Origin: Thermoactinomyces daqus
Lineage (GTDB): Bacteria > Bacillota > Bacilli > Thermoactinomycetales > Thermoactinomycetaceae
Direction of reading: 5' to 3'
Length of the DNA: 64,000 bases
Assembly: GCF_000763315.1 (NCBI RefSeq)
Contig: NZ_JPST01000019.1
Span: 24,781-88,780 of the forward strand
Below are positions 44,690-55,169 of the stretch, one piece after another. Position numbers and translations under genes: made by a program. The notes beneath the pieces were generated by a model, which made no database searches, was not told where the DNA came from, and saw nothing but the letters and a program-made list of their open reading frames with translations. Positions within the stretch are counted from its first letter, which is position 1; each line of letters opens with the position of its first letter.

Positions 44690-44733
44690 CGAAGAAGCTC
44701 ATCGCGGAATCCAGTTGTGCCGGTGAGCTTCTC
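44690..44733. terminator. Hairpin between convergent fabF and globin genes
   Basis: GAAGCTCATCG and CGGTGAGCTTC form a stem across a roughly 20-base loop. There is only a short pyrimidine tail. Confidence 0.55.
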
Positions 44734-44741
44734 CTGCAAAG

Positions 44742-45116
44742 CTATTTATAAATGATATGAGGTTTGACACTGCGCAAAAAAGCTTCCACCCTGGCGATAT
44801 CCTCAAGCTGAACGTTAAACTTGCGCAGGGAGCTGTTCAAGTGCTTGATCGCGATTTCGTACTCTTCGGATGTGATGTTCAATCCGGCATGGGATTGGCG
44901 AAGGGTGCTGCCTTCGTACCGTTTGGGCCCGCCAAGGGCAAAACTCATAAAGTAAGTAATTTGATGACGCCGAAGCGCTTCCATATTAACTCCGATAAAG
45001 TGGTGATTCACCCGGTCATCCTGGATCATGCGGTTGTAAAATTCATTGATCACCGCGGCAATCGTTTGTTCTCCGCCCAGTCTCTCATACAAAGTGCTTT
45101 TCGTGCTTTTTAACAT
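44742..45116 (-). CDS. Truncated hemoglobin, group I type
   Basis: The 124-residue globin has LYERLGGEQTIAAVINEFYNRM at its start and the proximal His76 in TLRQSHAGLNI. Tyr and Gln-type distal residues cannot be assigned with certainty. Truncated hemoglobins bind oxygen or NO and often detoxify NO. ATG 45116 follows GGGAGGTT on the minus strand; a longer upstream reading has no such site. A NO link with the nirK module is possible but the two loci are far apart. Confidence 0.88.
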   Translation of the reverse strand: MLKSTKSTLYERLGGEQTIAAVINEFYNRMIQDDRVNHHFIGVNMEALRRHQITYFMSFALGGPKRYEGSTLRQSHAGLNITSEEYEIAIKHLNSSLRKFNVQLEDIARVEAFLRSVKPHIIYK

Positions 45117-45397
45117 AAGCAACCTCCCGTTCAAGGGTGAAAGTTTGCAAATAAACAAAAGATTGTAGCAAATATGTTCATAAGATAATCGGATAAAAAG
45201 AACAGAAAAAGGCCTAAAACTTCGGGAAAACCCCGAAAAATATAGTAGGAAAAACGAGTTGATTTTACGTTTCTATATTATAGCATCAAAAAAAAGTGTA
45301 TGCTATTTCTTCTCTTTGTGCAATAAATTTTATTTCTAAATCATACGTAAAGAAGGTGTCCCATGTAAGACATGGGACGTGAACAACAAATATTTTT

Positions 45398-45565
45398 CTA
45401 TTCTTGTTCGGGGATTCCTGCCTGACTATAACTTTCTTGAATCGCACTGATCACATGACGGGTGGGTTCATCGGCGTAAAACTCATTGGAAAATTCGACG
45501 TCGTCTCTGATTTCCTCTGCTGCTTCCGGCAATTTTTTTTGTTTAATCACTTTTTTCCTTGCCAT
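45398..45565 (-). CDS. Small charged protein resembling YfhD
   Basis: The 55-residue protein (MARKKVIKQKKLPEAAEEIR, then DDVEFSNEFYADE) has a basic head and acidic middle. The KLP-x-DDVEFS-x-EFAD-like stretch resembles B. subtilis YfhD, a small protein of unknown role. The tail differs. GGAGGTG lies 7 bases before ATG 45565. The assignment is a resemblance only. Confidence 0.55.
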   Translation of the reverse strand: MARKKVIKQKKLPEAAEEIRDDVEFSNEFYADEPTRHVISAIQESYSQAGIPEQE

Positions 45566-45649
45566 TTTTTTCACCTCCATCATCATCTCTCTTTAACGTG
45601 TCTTGTTTTAACTGAAATATACGAAGAAAAGGAAGGCGGGAACAGGCAC

Positions 45650-47969
45650 ATGGCTGGTTGGCTCTATTTACATTTCGATCCTGAAATTGGAAATGGAGCG
45701 GATTTGCCCGGCGGAACGGAATGGGCTATTTCCGATACGGTTTATATTGATCCCGGATTGAGCCGGATGGGTTTGAACATGCAGGAAAATCGGATGACAT
45801 TTGACCGCTTTGTGCGTGCCTGCTTGCCGGACCGCGGGCAGCGGCTGATGTCACCGTCCGAGCAGCAATGGGTCGTGCTGGAAGCGGTGCAGCGGGCAAA
45901 TATGGACCATCCCTTGACCGCTCTTGCGACGGTTTTGAGCGAACCGGGAGGCGGTGTCAGCATGATCGAGCAGGTGATCGGCGAATTAAAGCGATCCGGG
46001 GTCAGCCCGGTCAGGCTGAAGCGATTGTGGGAAAAGCACGAACCGAAATATCGGGAGTTGGCCGCCATTTATGAAAAATATCAGGAGCTGCTTTGGGAAG
46101 GGAACTTGTGGGATCATGAAGAGCCGTATATGGAATTGATGCGCTCATTCCAGCGGGAACCGGAATCCGTTTCGCTTCCCGGCCGCCTGGTTTTGCGGCA
46201 TTTTTATGAGCTGAATCGTTTGCAGGAACTCCTGTTGGGCCAGTTGGTCACACAAGTGGAGATTCATGTGCATCTGATTGTTCCGAAAGGGCGGGAGAGG
46301 CTGGGCAGATTGGTGAAACCGCTGATTGAGCGACTCACCTGCAGAGGGTTCCGGATCGCCGGAGAAATCGGATCCGGCAGCGGGAGAGTCCGCCGTGATT
46401 CGCTCAGGCATTTGGCAGAACACGTTTTCGACGACGATCCGCCGGTTTTTCCTCATTCGGATGGTCTGGAAGTGATTGCCGCACCGGGAATGGAAGCGGA
46501 GGTGGAAATGGTTGTCGCCCGCTTGAAACAATGGCTGTTGTCAGAGAAAAACCACTTGGACGATGCGGTGATCTTGACATCAGACCGGGAGGCGTACGCC
46601 CCGCTTCTTCATCAAAAGCTGGATGAAGCCGGGATTCCCGTCCGCACGGAAGAAAGGCATTTCCTGAGTTCGCATCCCCTTTTACAAATGATTCATGCTG
46701 TTTTTTCGGCACGGGATGACGGCGGAAAAAAGGTGGAAGAGCTTCTGTACTCTCCTTTTTTGCCGGTGTCTGAAGAAAATGGCTTAAAGTGCGATGCTTG
46801 GATGGAAGCGATACCGAAATCGCAGACATGGGCGGAGTGGGGAAAATGGTTTCTTGAATGGATCAGGCCCTTGAAACGGGTTGACCGTTGGCGCGAACTG
46901 ATTGCCGAAAAGGAACTTTCCTGGCTCGCTGCCTATGAAATGAAGGGATGGCATGCCCTCTACCGAATGACGGGGGATCGCGGGAGCAATGGAAAAGCGG
47001 GTTTGGAGCGCCGGCGCTTTAAATCACCTGGTGGAATGCCGCTTTCAGTTTCTGGCGATCCGATTGTGGAAGGCAGCGGAAAAGGAAGCACCGCAGCGGG
47101 GTTTATCCTGGCGGGAAGAAGGGGAACGGATTCATGAGATCTTATGCCGTTTCTTTCATGAATATCGCCGGGGACGATGGACGTTTGCGGATGAAGAAAG
47201 GGCGCTGGCCCGTCTGGAACAACTGGCGGATGAGGTGTTGCGCGATGAAGAAAGGGAGCGGGATCCCTTTTACCTCATGATCGACAAATTCCGGATCAAG
47301 CAGAAACTGCTTTCCATCTGGAAACATGAAAAAGAATGGCGCCGTAAAACCGGATTTTATGCGGCTCCCGCCCATCTGGAACTATCGTTTGGATTGCCGG
47401 TTTGCAAGGAGGATGTGGAGACGGGGCGGCTTGATCCCGCTTCGCGTCCGGAGCCGGTCACGCTGGTGCTCGGCGGGAAAAGAAAAGTGCGGTTGCAGGG
47501 GAAAATGGATCGGATCGACCGCGATGAAGAAGGATATTATGCCATTTACGACTACAAAACGGGAACGGTTCCGACAATCGAACAGATCGGCCAAGGCAGA
47601 AGTTTGCAACTTCCCCTTTATTTATGGGTTTATCAGCAAGGATTCGGGCAAGATCCCGCTTTGGCGATCGGCAGCGCTTATTATGTGAAAGGAAACGGAG
47701 GAAACGCGGCGGCAAACCAGCGAAATAAAGGGTTATGGCGCAAAGAGGAAACCGGACGCGTCGGGTTGAATCCGAGAAAATCCCTCGATCCGGATGACTG
47801 GCGGAAAACGGAAGAGAATATTCAGCGCTTGATCGACCAGTCATTAAGCAAAGCGGAACAAGGGGATTTTGCCGTCTCGCCCACCTGGGATTGTCCCCGT
47901 TTTTGTCCGGCGCGCCATATTTGCCGCGTCGATGCGTGGATTCTTTCAAAAAAGCGGGGAACGCGCTGA
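45650..47969 (+). pseudogene. addB: AddB-like helicase-nuclease subunit, short and frameshifted
   Basis: The first frame (from ATG 45650) shows AddB-like segments: FYELNRLQELLLGQL, VIAAPGMEAEVEMVVARLKQW and IPVRTEERHFLSSHPLLQM. It leaves frame at the GGGGG run 46972-46976. Removing one G joins it to the nuclease part: WSAGALNHLVECRFQF, the active-site DRIDRDEEGYYAIYDYKTG and the Fe-S cysteines in CPRFCPARHIC. The joined product would have 772 residues against about 1160 in B. subtilis, so about a third is missing. No N-terminal Walker A is seen. addA follows immediately, supporting the identity. Confidence 0.8.
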
Positions 47970-47990
47970 AAAATGGAGGACGGGAAACGG

Positions 47991-50900
47991 ATGAACAAGT
48001 CGATTCATTTGACGGAGGAGCAAAAGCGGGCAGTGGATACCCTGCATGAAAACAGCATTGTCTATGCGGGGGCAGGATCGGGAAAAACGCGGGTGTTAAC
48101 GGAACGGTATTTGAAGATTTTGGAACACAGCCGGCTTGATCCGGATGCCTTGGAGAGAATTGTTGCCATCACGTTTACGGACAAAGCGGCGGCGGAGATG
48201 AAAGAGAGAATACGCACAGGGATCAAGGTGAAGCGGGTGGAAGCGCTGGCGAGGGGGGAGCGGGAAAAGGCGAACGGATGGCGGAGACTTTTGGCCGAGC
48301 TCAGCCGGGCGCGCATTTCGACGATCCACTCCTTCTGCCACAGCCTGCTGAAACGTTATCCGCTTGAGGCCGGTCTTTCCCCTGACTTTGATGTATTGGA
48401 CGAAGCGGTGAGCCGGGCGTTGATGCTCGACGCGGCTGAAGAGGCGATCAGGGACGGATTTGCCGCATATGGGGAGAAAAATGGCATGCTGCGCCATTGG
48501 CTGGTCGCGCTCGGCATCGAAGAAGCAAAGAGGCTGCTGGCCGGTGCATTGGAGCGGCTTTTCCAGTACGGCTGGACAGTGAAGCGGCTGAGAGAGATAA
48601 CCATCCGGCATCTGGACGCTTGCCGGACTCAATTGGAAAAGAAGAGGCGGGAGCAGCTGCCGCTTTGGGAACAGTCCTTTTTGGAAGCGGCGGAATATTT
48701 GCGCGGTTTGCGCGGGAGCAAACGAGCGGAAGCTTTTCGCCGGGCCTGTCCGGATCTGCCAGGGGAATGGCAGCAAAGGAATACGGTCTCCGAACGCCTG
48801 AAACTGCTTCAGGGAATCGAAGCCAGCATAAAAGTGAACTGGAGCAAAGCGCCGGAAACGGCGGCAGCGCTAAAAACTTGCAGGGAGATGCACAGGGAAC
48901 TGGTGTCTCTATATTCCGGGATGCTGCATCTGGACGAAGAAGAGACCTGGCTTCGTCTCTTCTGTCGTTTGCTGGAACAGGCGCAGATCCGATACCAGGA
49001 AGGGAAAGCAAAAAGAGGCGGAGTGGATCATGATGAATTGCAGTGGCGCCTGTGTGAATGCCTGGAGAGAAATCCGGCGGTGCGCGCCGAAGTGCAGGCA
49101 GGGATCAGCTATCTTTTGATCGATGAGTTTCAGGATACCAATGAATTGCAAAAGCGGCTGATCGATCTGATCACCAAAGATGACCGGGGAGAAGTAACCC
49201 CGGGGAAATGGTTTGTCGTCGGTGATCCGAAGCAGTCGATTTACCGCTTTCGCGGCGCCGATGTTTTTCTGTTCCAGCAAATCAGGGCAGAGACGGAATC
49301 GCATTCGCACGGGAAGGTACATGTCCTTTCCGACAATTTTCGCTCTCACCCCGAACTCATCTCGATGGTTAATTTTGTGTTTGGACGGATCATGAATCAG
49401 GATCAAGGATCTCCCAACTGTTTTCAGCCGCTGCGGGCCAAACGGGAGGCCGAAGGTTCCGGAGGGGCAGTGGAGTGGCTCAGGGTCTCGGAAAAGGAGG
49501 AACTTCCTCCCGGTCTGACTGAGCGGGAGGCCGAAGCGAATCTGGTCGCGAGCCGGATCAAACAAATGATCACTGAAGAAAACAGCGCCCGACCTGCTGA
49601 AATTGCCATTCTGCTGCGAACGATGACCCATGTAAAAACGTGGGAGCAAGCGCTGAGGTGGATGGATATTCCCTGTTATGTAGTGAAGGGAAGGGGATTT
49701 TTTGACCAGCAAGAAGTGAAGGATATCCTTTCTCTACTGCAGCTTCTGATCCATCCGGAGGATCATCATGCTTGGGCGGTCGTTTTGCGCTCTCCTTTTT
49801 GCGGAGTGTCCGATGCGACCATCACGCGGATTGCCCTGATGCAATCATGGGAAGGAACCATTTTTGATTGGAGTCGAATGGCCGGACTGGATGAAGGTGA
49901 GAGGCTGAAACTCTTCAATTTTGGCAGTTTCCTCGAACGGATGACAAAAATGGCCGGATCTGTGCGCGTTGCCGATCTGCTGGAATTGCTGGTCCGGGAA
50001 AGCGGATATCTCACTGTCATGTGGGCAACGGAGAGCGGGCAGCAGGTGGCAGCCAACCTGAAAAAACTGAGCGAACAGGCACGCAGGCTGGAAGGATTTG
50101 CTGCTTTTTCCATTCCGTCTTATCTCGATTGGATGCGGAGGCTGGCGGACGAACAGGCGCGCGAAACTGAAGCGGCCATTGAGCCTGAACATGGTGACAG
50201 CGTGAAAATCATGACCGTCCATCAGGCAAAAGGGCTGGAGTTCCCGGTTGTTTTCTTGCCTGATTTGCATTCCGCACCGCACGTGCGTTTTCCGGAATGC
50301 TGGGTGGATGAAAAGGCCGGCCTGGTCTCCTTGCTGTGGGATGAGAACGGGGTGAAATGTGAACCGGCGCGTTATCAGGAAGCGAAGGAAAAAAACCGGA
50401 AGATGGAATGGGAAGAATCGGTGCGCCTTTTGTACGTGGCCATGACCAGGGCGGAGCGGCGCCTTGTTTTGAGCGGCTCGTTGAAAGCATCCAAAGAGGC
50501 GGGATCGACGAAATGGAGCGAGTGGATCATCGGCGCGCTCGGTCTGGAGGGGCTTGACTCGGAGCGGGGAGAATGGCGATTTTCCCCGGATTGTTGCCCG
50601 CTGCGCCTGGTGGAGATTGATGCGGGAATAAAGGAAGAGCGGGAAAAGAGATCAGCCTTGGACATGATGCTCGCGGGGGAATTTGACTTTTCCCGGTCAT
50701 CCGTCAGGGAGGAACCGGAACTTTTGCTTCTGAAAAAAGAAAGATGGGACGGAAGGGACGGGCTGGAGATCAGTGTGACTGAGTGGAAAAACCTGTTCAA
50801 TTGCCCGCGCCGCCACTGGTTCGCGAAGGTCATGGGAGTCCCCGACCTGAGAGAACCGGCTTCGCCGGAGACCGGATCATCCAGAGCGCCGTCTGGTCTG

Positions 50901-51560
50901 CCGGCAACAAAGCGGGGCAGCATCGTTCACCGGATAATCGAGCTTTTATCCGATCCGAACAGAGGGCGGCTGTCCTGGGAAGAAACGTTCCAAACGGTAT
51001 GGGAAGAGCACGGGATTCCGGACGCCGACCGGCAGAGGGTGATGGAGGAGATCAAGCCTGATCTGACCTCTTTTCTTCACAGCCGTTTTTACACAGAGAG
51101 GAGAAGCGGCTCTTTTTCCATGACAGAGACGGAGTTTACTCTGGAAGAAGGCGGACTTCGCCTGCATGGCGTGATTGACGCTGTCTGGAGACGCCCGGAT
51201 GGCAGCCTGGAAATCGTCGATTACAAAACGGATCGCACTCCTGCCGGGGAGTTGGAGCAAATTGCGCAGGAGTACTTGCCGCAGCTGAAACTGTATGTTT
51301 GGGCATGCAGGCGCAAATGGGGGTTCTCCCCTGAGTGGGCCACGCTCTATTTTCTTTCACCGAACCGGGAGTTCACGTGGCAAGTGACGGAGGAGTGGGA
51401 GAGGAGCACGGCTTCCGAGATCCGCCAAAGCATGGACTGGTTGCGCGCGGGAAAAGAAAACATCCTCCCGGCCAAACCGGGCAGACATTGCCGTTATTGT
51501 CCCTGCCAATGGTTATGTGATGAAGCGGAAGGGGGAAATAGTCGTCTTCAGCAGGGATGA
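47991..51560 (+). CDS. addA: AddA helicase-nuclease subunit
   Basis: The 1189-residue UvrD-like helicase of the AddAB double-strand break repair complex has motif I AGAGSGKTRVLTERY (26-40), Walker B LLIDEFQDTNEL, motif III VVGDPKQSIYRFRGAD and motif VI VAMTRAERRLV. A C-terminal PD-(D/E)XK nuclease shows GVIDAVWRRPDGSLEIVDYKTD. ATG 47991 has GGAGG upstream; an in-frame ATG at 47973 is less likely. It lies 21 bases after the addB-like reading frame. Confidence 0.95.
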   Translation: MNKSIHLTEEQKRAVDTLHENSIVYAGAGSGKTRVLTERYLKILEHSRLDPDALERIVAITFTDKAAAEMKERIRTGIKVKRVEALARGEREKANGWRRLLAELSRARISTIHSFCHSLLKRYPLEAGLSPDFDVLDEAVSRALMLDAAEEAIRDGFAAYGEKNGMLRHWLVALGIEEAKRLLAGALERLFQYGWTVKRLREITIRHLDACRTQLEKKRREQLPLWEQSFLEAAEYLRGLRGSKRAEAFRRACPDLPGEWQQRNTVSERLKLLQGIEASIKVNWSKAPETAAALKTCREMHRELVSLYSGMLHLDEEETWLRLFCRLLEQAQIRYQEGKAKRGGVDHDELQWRLCECLERNPAVRAEVQAGISYLLIDEFQDTNELQKRLIDLITKDDRGEVTPGKWFVVGDPKQSIYRFRGADVFLFQQIRAETESHSHGKVHVLSDNFRSHPELISMVNFVFGRIMNQDQGSPNCFQPLRAKREAEGSGGAVEWLRVSEKEELPPGLTEREAEANLVASRIKQMITEENSARPAEIAILLRTMTHVKTWEQALRWMDIPCYVVKGRGFFDQQEVKDILSLLQLLIHPEDHHAWAVVLRSPFCGVSDATITRIALMQSWEGTIFDWSRMAGLDEGERLKLFNFGSFLERMTKMAGSVRVADLLELLVRESGYLTVMWATESGQQVAANLKKLSEQARRLEGFAAFSIPSYLDWMRRLADEQARETEAAIEPEHGDSVKIMTVHQAKGLEFPVVFLPDLHSAPHVRFPECWVDEKAGLVSLLWDENGVKCEPARYQEAKEKNRKMEWEESVRLLYVAMTRAERRLVLSGSLKASKEAGSTKWSEWIIGALGLEGLDSERGEWRFSPDCCPLRLVEIDAGIKEEREKRSALDMMLAGEFDFSRSSVREEPELLLLKKERWDGRDGLEISVTEWKNLFNCPRRHWFAKVMGVPDLREPASPETGSSRAPSGLPATKRGSIVHRIIELLSDPNRGRLSWEETFQTVWEEHGIPDADRQRVMEEIKPDLTSFLHSRFYTERRSGSFSMTETEFTLEEGGLRLHGVIDAVWRRPDGSLEIVDYKTDRTPAGELEQIAQEYLPQLKLYVWACRRKWGFSPEWATLYFLSPNREFTWQVTEEWERSTASEIRQSMDWLRAGKENILPAKPGRHCRYCPCQWLCDEAEGGNSRLQQG

Positions 51561-51659
51561 TTCTTAATAATTTTTCATATATTTCATTTGCAGCAAGTGA
51601 AACTTTACTCTAATATGTTGATGTAGTTATTTCAAATAATTAAGGAGAGAGGAAATCAA

Positions 51660-52010
51660 GTGGAAGGGTTTCAAGAAGGATTTATGACCTTTATCATGGG
51701 ATTTTCTCATGTGTTTATGGTTTCTGTCATCGTTTGGATGATTGGGTTGCTTGTTTTGCTGTTCAAAGAGATGTTCAACACGGCTGATTTCAATATTCGC
51801 GATTATTTATATAAAGTCTGGAAGTTGTTGCTCTCCTCGTTTGAGTGGACTGCGTATCTGGGGGTGGTGGTGGCCCCGGTCATCATGCTGGTGACCAAAG
51901 ATTATGCCAAGTACGGCATGATGACAATCGCTGCCATCATATTATCGGTCATATACCTCTATATTCGCAAGCAGACGGGAGGCTTTAAAAAGCTCAACTT
52001 TCGTCAGTAA
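51660..52010 (+). CDS. Small membrane protein of unknown function
   Basis: The 116-residue protein has three hydrophobic helices (about 15-38, 62-78 and 88-102) and a polar segment KEMFNTADFNIRDYLYKVWK between the first two. No family is recognised. GTG 51660 follows AAGGAGAGAGG. It is followed by a terminator. Confidence 0.7.
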   Translation: MEGFQEGFMTFIMGFSHVFMVSVIVWMIGLLVLLFKEMFNTADFNIRDYLYKVWKLLLSSFEWTAYLGVVVAPVIMLVTKDYAKYGMMTIAAIILSVIYLYIRKQTGGFKKLNFRQ

Positions 52011-52014
52011 CCCT

Positions 52015-52050
52015 GCCCGCCGGTTGGTTGTCAGCCGGCTTTTTCTTTTT
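52015..52050 (+). terminator. Terminator before relA
   Basis: GCCGG pairs with CCGGC across a loop containing TTGGTTGTCA, followed by a T-rich tract. Confidence 0.75.
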
Positions 52051-52149
52051 TCCGTGCCATTGCTTCCAGAAAGCCTCTCTTTACTTTCCCAAAGGCTTGG
52101 GAGATAATAATAGGAAAATTATTTTCAGGGTGACGGAAGTGAGAAAAAC

Positions 52150-54312
52150 ATGCCGACTGAACAAATGCCGATCGAGCAACTTCTGAATATATCAGCTGAC
52201 TATTTGACGCATGAGGAAGTCAACCAGTTGGAGAGGGCATATCGGTTTGCGGAACAGGCCCATCGCGGGCAATACCGCAAATCCGGCGAACCTTATATTC
52301 ATCATCCGGTGCAAGTCGCGGAAATTCTGGCCAACTTGAAAATGGATGTCACGACATTGATTGCGGCTCTCCTGCACGATGTGGTGGAAGATACCGGTGT
52401 GACCCTGGAACAGGTGGAAGCGGAATTTGGCATGGCGGTTCGTCAGTTGGTGGATGGTGTGACCAAACTGAAAAAGCGGATGCGATTCAAATCCAATGAA
52501 GAGCACCAGGCGGAAAATCACCGCAAAATGTTTGTGGCGATGGCACAGGATATTCGCGTGATTATCATTAAGTTGGCCGACCGCCTCCATAATATGCGAA
52601 CCCTTAAATACATGCCGGAACACAAACAAAGACAAAAATCGAAGGAAACATTGGAAATTTTCGCCCCCCTGGCCCACCGCCTGGGCATATCCAAGATCAA
52701 GTGGGAGTTGGAAGATATCTCTCTCCGCTACCTCAATCCGCAACAGTATTATCGAATCGTCAACCTGATGAAGAAAAAACGGGCCGAACGGGAGAAATAC
52801 CTGGATGAGATCATCCACACGCTAAAAGAACGGCTCCGGGATAATGTCAATGTGCTGGATATATCGGGACGGCCCAAGCACATTTACAGCATTTACCGCA
52901 AGATGGTATCGCAAAACAAGGAATTTAATGAGATTTATGATCTGATGGCCGTCCGCGTCATCGTGGAATCGATCCGCGATTGTTACGCTGTTCTCGGCAT
53001 TATTCACACGATCTGGAAGCCGATGCCCGGCAGGTTTAAAGATTATGTCGCCATGCCGAAGGCAAATATGTACCAGTCCCTTCACACCACGGTGATCGGA
53101 CCCAAAGGCGAGCCGATCGAAGTGCAGATCCGGACGATGGAGATGCACCGTACCGCGGAATACGGGATTGCCGCCCATTGGGCTTATAAAGAAGGAACGA
53201 CGGTTGAAAACAGCAAATTTGAGGAAAAGCTGAAATGGTTCCGCGAGATGATGGAACTGCAACAGGAAACGCGGGATGCCCAGGAGTTTGTGGAAAGCCT
53301 CAAAATGGACTGGTTTTCCGATTCGGTGTTTGTATTTACACCGAAGGGAGATGTGATTGAGCTGCCGGTCGGTTCCGTGCCTTTGGATTTTGCTTACCGC
53401 ATTCATACGGAAATCGGAAATACTTGTATCGGGGCCAAAGTGAACGGAAAGATCGTGCCGCTCGATTATCAGCTAAAAACGGGCGATATTGTGGAAATCC
53501 TCACTTCCAAGCACAGTTACGGACCTAGTCAGGATTGGCTGAATATCGTAAAATCTTCCCATGCGCGGAGCAAAATCCGCAACTGGTTTAAAAAACAACG
53601 CCGGGAAGAAAGCATCGCCAAAGGCCGGGAGATGGTGGAGGCGCTTCTGCGCAAGCATGATTTCGACGTATCCGAAGTGCTGACGACGGAGCGGATCGAA
53701 GAAGTGACGAGCAAATTCAATTTCCATGAAGCGGATGATCTCTTTGCCGCCGTCGGTTATGGCGGAATTTCCACGGCCCAGGTGGTTCATCGTTTGACTG
53801 ATGGATTGAAAGAGCAAAAACCGGTCGTGCTGCCGGAGGTCAAATCCCTTCCGCGCCATCATCGCAAGGTGGATCACGGTGTCAGGGTAAAAGGTGTTGA
53901 CAATCTGTTGATTCGTTTGTCGCGATGTTGCAATCCGGTTCCGGGCGATGATATTGACGGGTATGTCACCCAAGGGCGCGGGGTTACCGTCCACCACTCG
54001 GATTGCCCCAATTTGAAGTCGGTACCGGAAGAGCGGCGTATCGCAGTGGAATGGGACAGCAACACGTCACATCAATATCCGGTTGATATAGAGGTAACCG
54101 GTTTTGACCGGCAAGGGCTGCTCAACGATGTCCTGCAAGTGGTCAATAATGCCAATACCCAGCTTTCCGCGGTCAGCGCCAAAACCAATCGCCGCGGAAT
54201 CGCTTCCATTCATATTCGGATCGGGATTCAAAATATCAATCACCTGCAATCGGTCGTTGAACGCGTCAAACGGGTACGGGATATTTACAGTGTCAGACGG
54301 ATCATACAGTAA
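52150..54312 (+). CDS. relA: Bifunctional (p)ppGpp synthetase/hydrolase
   Basis: The 720-residue RelA/SpoT-family enzyme makes and degrades the stringent alarmone. The hydrolase domain has YIHHPVQVAEIL and the HD pair His76-Asp77 in LLHDVVEDT. The synthetase region has KFEEKLKWFREM nearby and the substrate loop AMPKANMYQSLHTTV. A TGS domain follows (VFVFTPKGDVIELPVGSVPLDFAY), and a C-terminal ACT domain (VDIEVTGFDRQGLLNDVLQVV). The hydrolase motifs are complete, so both activities are expected. Confidence 0.96.
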   Translation: MPTEQMPIEQLLNISADYLTHEEVNQLERAYRFAEQAHRGQYRKSGEPYIHHPVQVAEILANLKMDVTTLIAALLHDVVEDTGVTLEQVEAEFGMAVRQLVDGVTKLKKRMRFKSNEEHQAENHRKMFVAMAQDIRVIIIKLADRLHNMRTLKYMPEHKQRQKSKETLEIFAPLAHRLGISKIKWELEDISLRYLNPQQYYRIVNLMKKKRAEREKYLDEIIHTLKERLRDNVNVLDISGRPKHIYSIYRKMVSQNKEFNEIYDLMAVRVIVESIRDCYAVLGIIHTIWKPMPGRFKDYVAMPKANMYQSLHTTVIGPKGEPIEVQIRTMEMHRTAEYGIAAHWAYKEGTTVENSKFEEKLKWFREMMELQQETRDAQEFVESLKMDWFSDSVFVFTPKGDVIELPVGSVPLDFAYRIHTEIGNTCIGAKVNGKIVPLDYQLKTGDIVEILTSKHSYGPSQDWLNIVKSSHARSKIRNWFKKQRREESIAKGREMVEALLRKHDFDVSEVLTTERIEEVTSKFNFHEADDLFAAVGYGGISTAQVVHRLTDGLKEQKPVVLPEVKSLPRHHRKVDHGVRVKGVDNLLIRLSRCCNPVPGDDIDGYVTQGRGVTVHHSDCPNLKSVPEERRIAVEWDSNTSHQYPVDIEVTGFDRQGLLNDVLQVVNNANTQLSAVSAKTNRRGIASIHIRIGIQNINHLQSVVERVKRVRDIYSVRRIIQ

Positions 54313-54324
54313 GGGGAAGGTAAG

Positions 54325-54774
54325 ATGAGAATCGTTCTGCAGCGGGTAAAAGAAGCGAGCGTCACGGTGAATAACGAGTGTACAGGTGCGGTCGGTCACG
54401 GGCTTCTTTTGCTCGTCGGTTTTACCCAGGGGGATACCGAAGAGGATTTGCGCTATCTCGCGGATAAAGTAGTAAATCTGCGCATCTTTGAAGATGAGAC
54501 AGGCAAAATGAATCACTCTCTCCTCGATGTCGGGGGGAGCATTTTGTCTGTTTCCCAATTTACCCTGTATGGCGATTGCCGCAAAGGCCGCCGCCCCAAT
54601 TTTATGGATGCGGCAAAACCAGACCTGGCTGAACCGCTTTACCGGCGGTTTAACGAAATTCTGCGTGAGTACGGGGTAAAAGTGGAAACGGGAATTTTTG
54701 GCGCCATGATGGAAGTGTCACTGGTAAACGATGGTCCTGTCACGCTCTTATTGGAAAGTAAAAAAACGGGATAA
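54325..54774 (+). CDS. dtd: D-aminoacyl-tRNA deacylase
   Basis: The 149-residue enzyme removes D-amino acids from tRNA. Its start [15 protein letters not shown], the [10 protein letters not shown] motif and the NDGPVT loop are diagnostic. It lies 12 bases after relA, the conserved neighbour in Bacilli. Confidence 0.96.
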   Translation: MRIVLQRVKEASVTVNNECTGAVGHGLLLLVGFTQGDTEEDLRYLADKVVNLRIFEDETGKMNHSLLDVGGSILSVSQFTLYGDCRKGRRPNFMDAAKPDLAEPLYRRFNEILREYGVKVETGIFGAMMEVSLVNDGPVTLLLESKKTG

Positions 54775-55169
54775 TCAGTGCAGGCTGACGACAAACTTAA
54801 ATAGTAGGGGATTGGTGTTTTTCACCAGCGGCTTTTGTGGCGAAAGAACCGGGAGCAAAAAGCATCAGGATCCGATGGGCTTCTGTCTTGGGACTTTGTT
54901 TTGGATTCGCCTCTGTAAAAAGATGTGTTTTGTTCGGGCAAAACGGGAATGAAAACTCCGTCAGGGGGGCGGATGAGGCCCTGACCACCCATTTGGAACG
55001 ACGGGAGGTCAGGGGAACACCGCAACCCGGCCCGCAACAAAACTCAAGAAACGGCAACCCTTTGGGTGGTGTCCGGTTTTCCGGAAGGACGGAGGGAGTT
55101 GCCAAGAACTGCCCAAAAGAGTATCATTCCTTATTACATAGGAAGTAGAACCATAAGGGGGAACCAACC
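54775..55169 (+). ncRNA. Candidate structured RNA or leader between dtd and tkt
   Basis: These 395 bases carry no plausible gene but several stable stems. CCCTGACC pairs with GGTCAGGG near 54980-55017. GGCAAC (near 55053) pairs with GTTGCC (near 55100) and encloses TCCGG-TTTT-CCGGA. I do not recognise a known riboswitch or the conserved cores of 6S, SRP, RNase P or tmRNA. It may be a leader of tkt or a small RNA. Confidence 0.35.
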
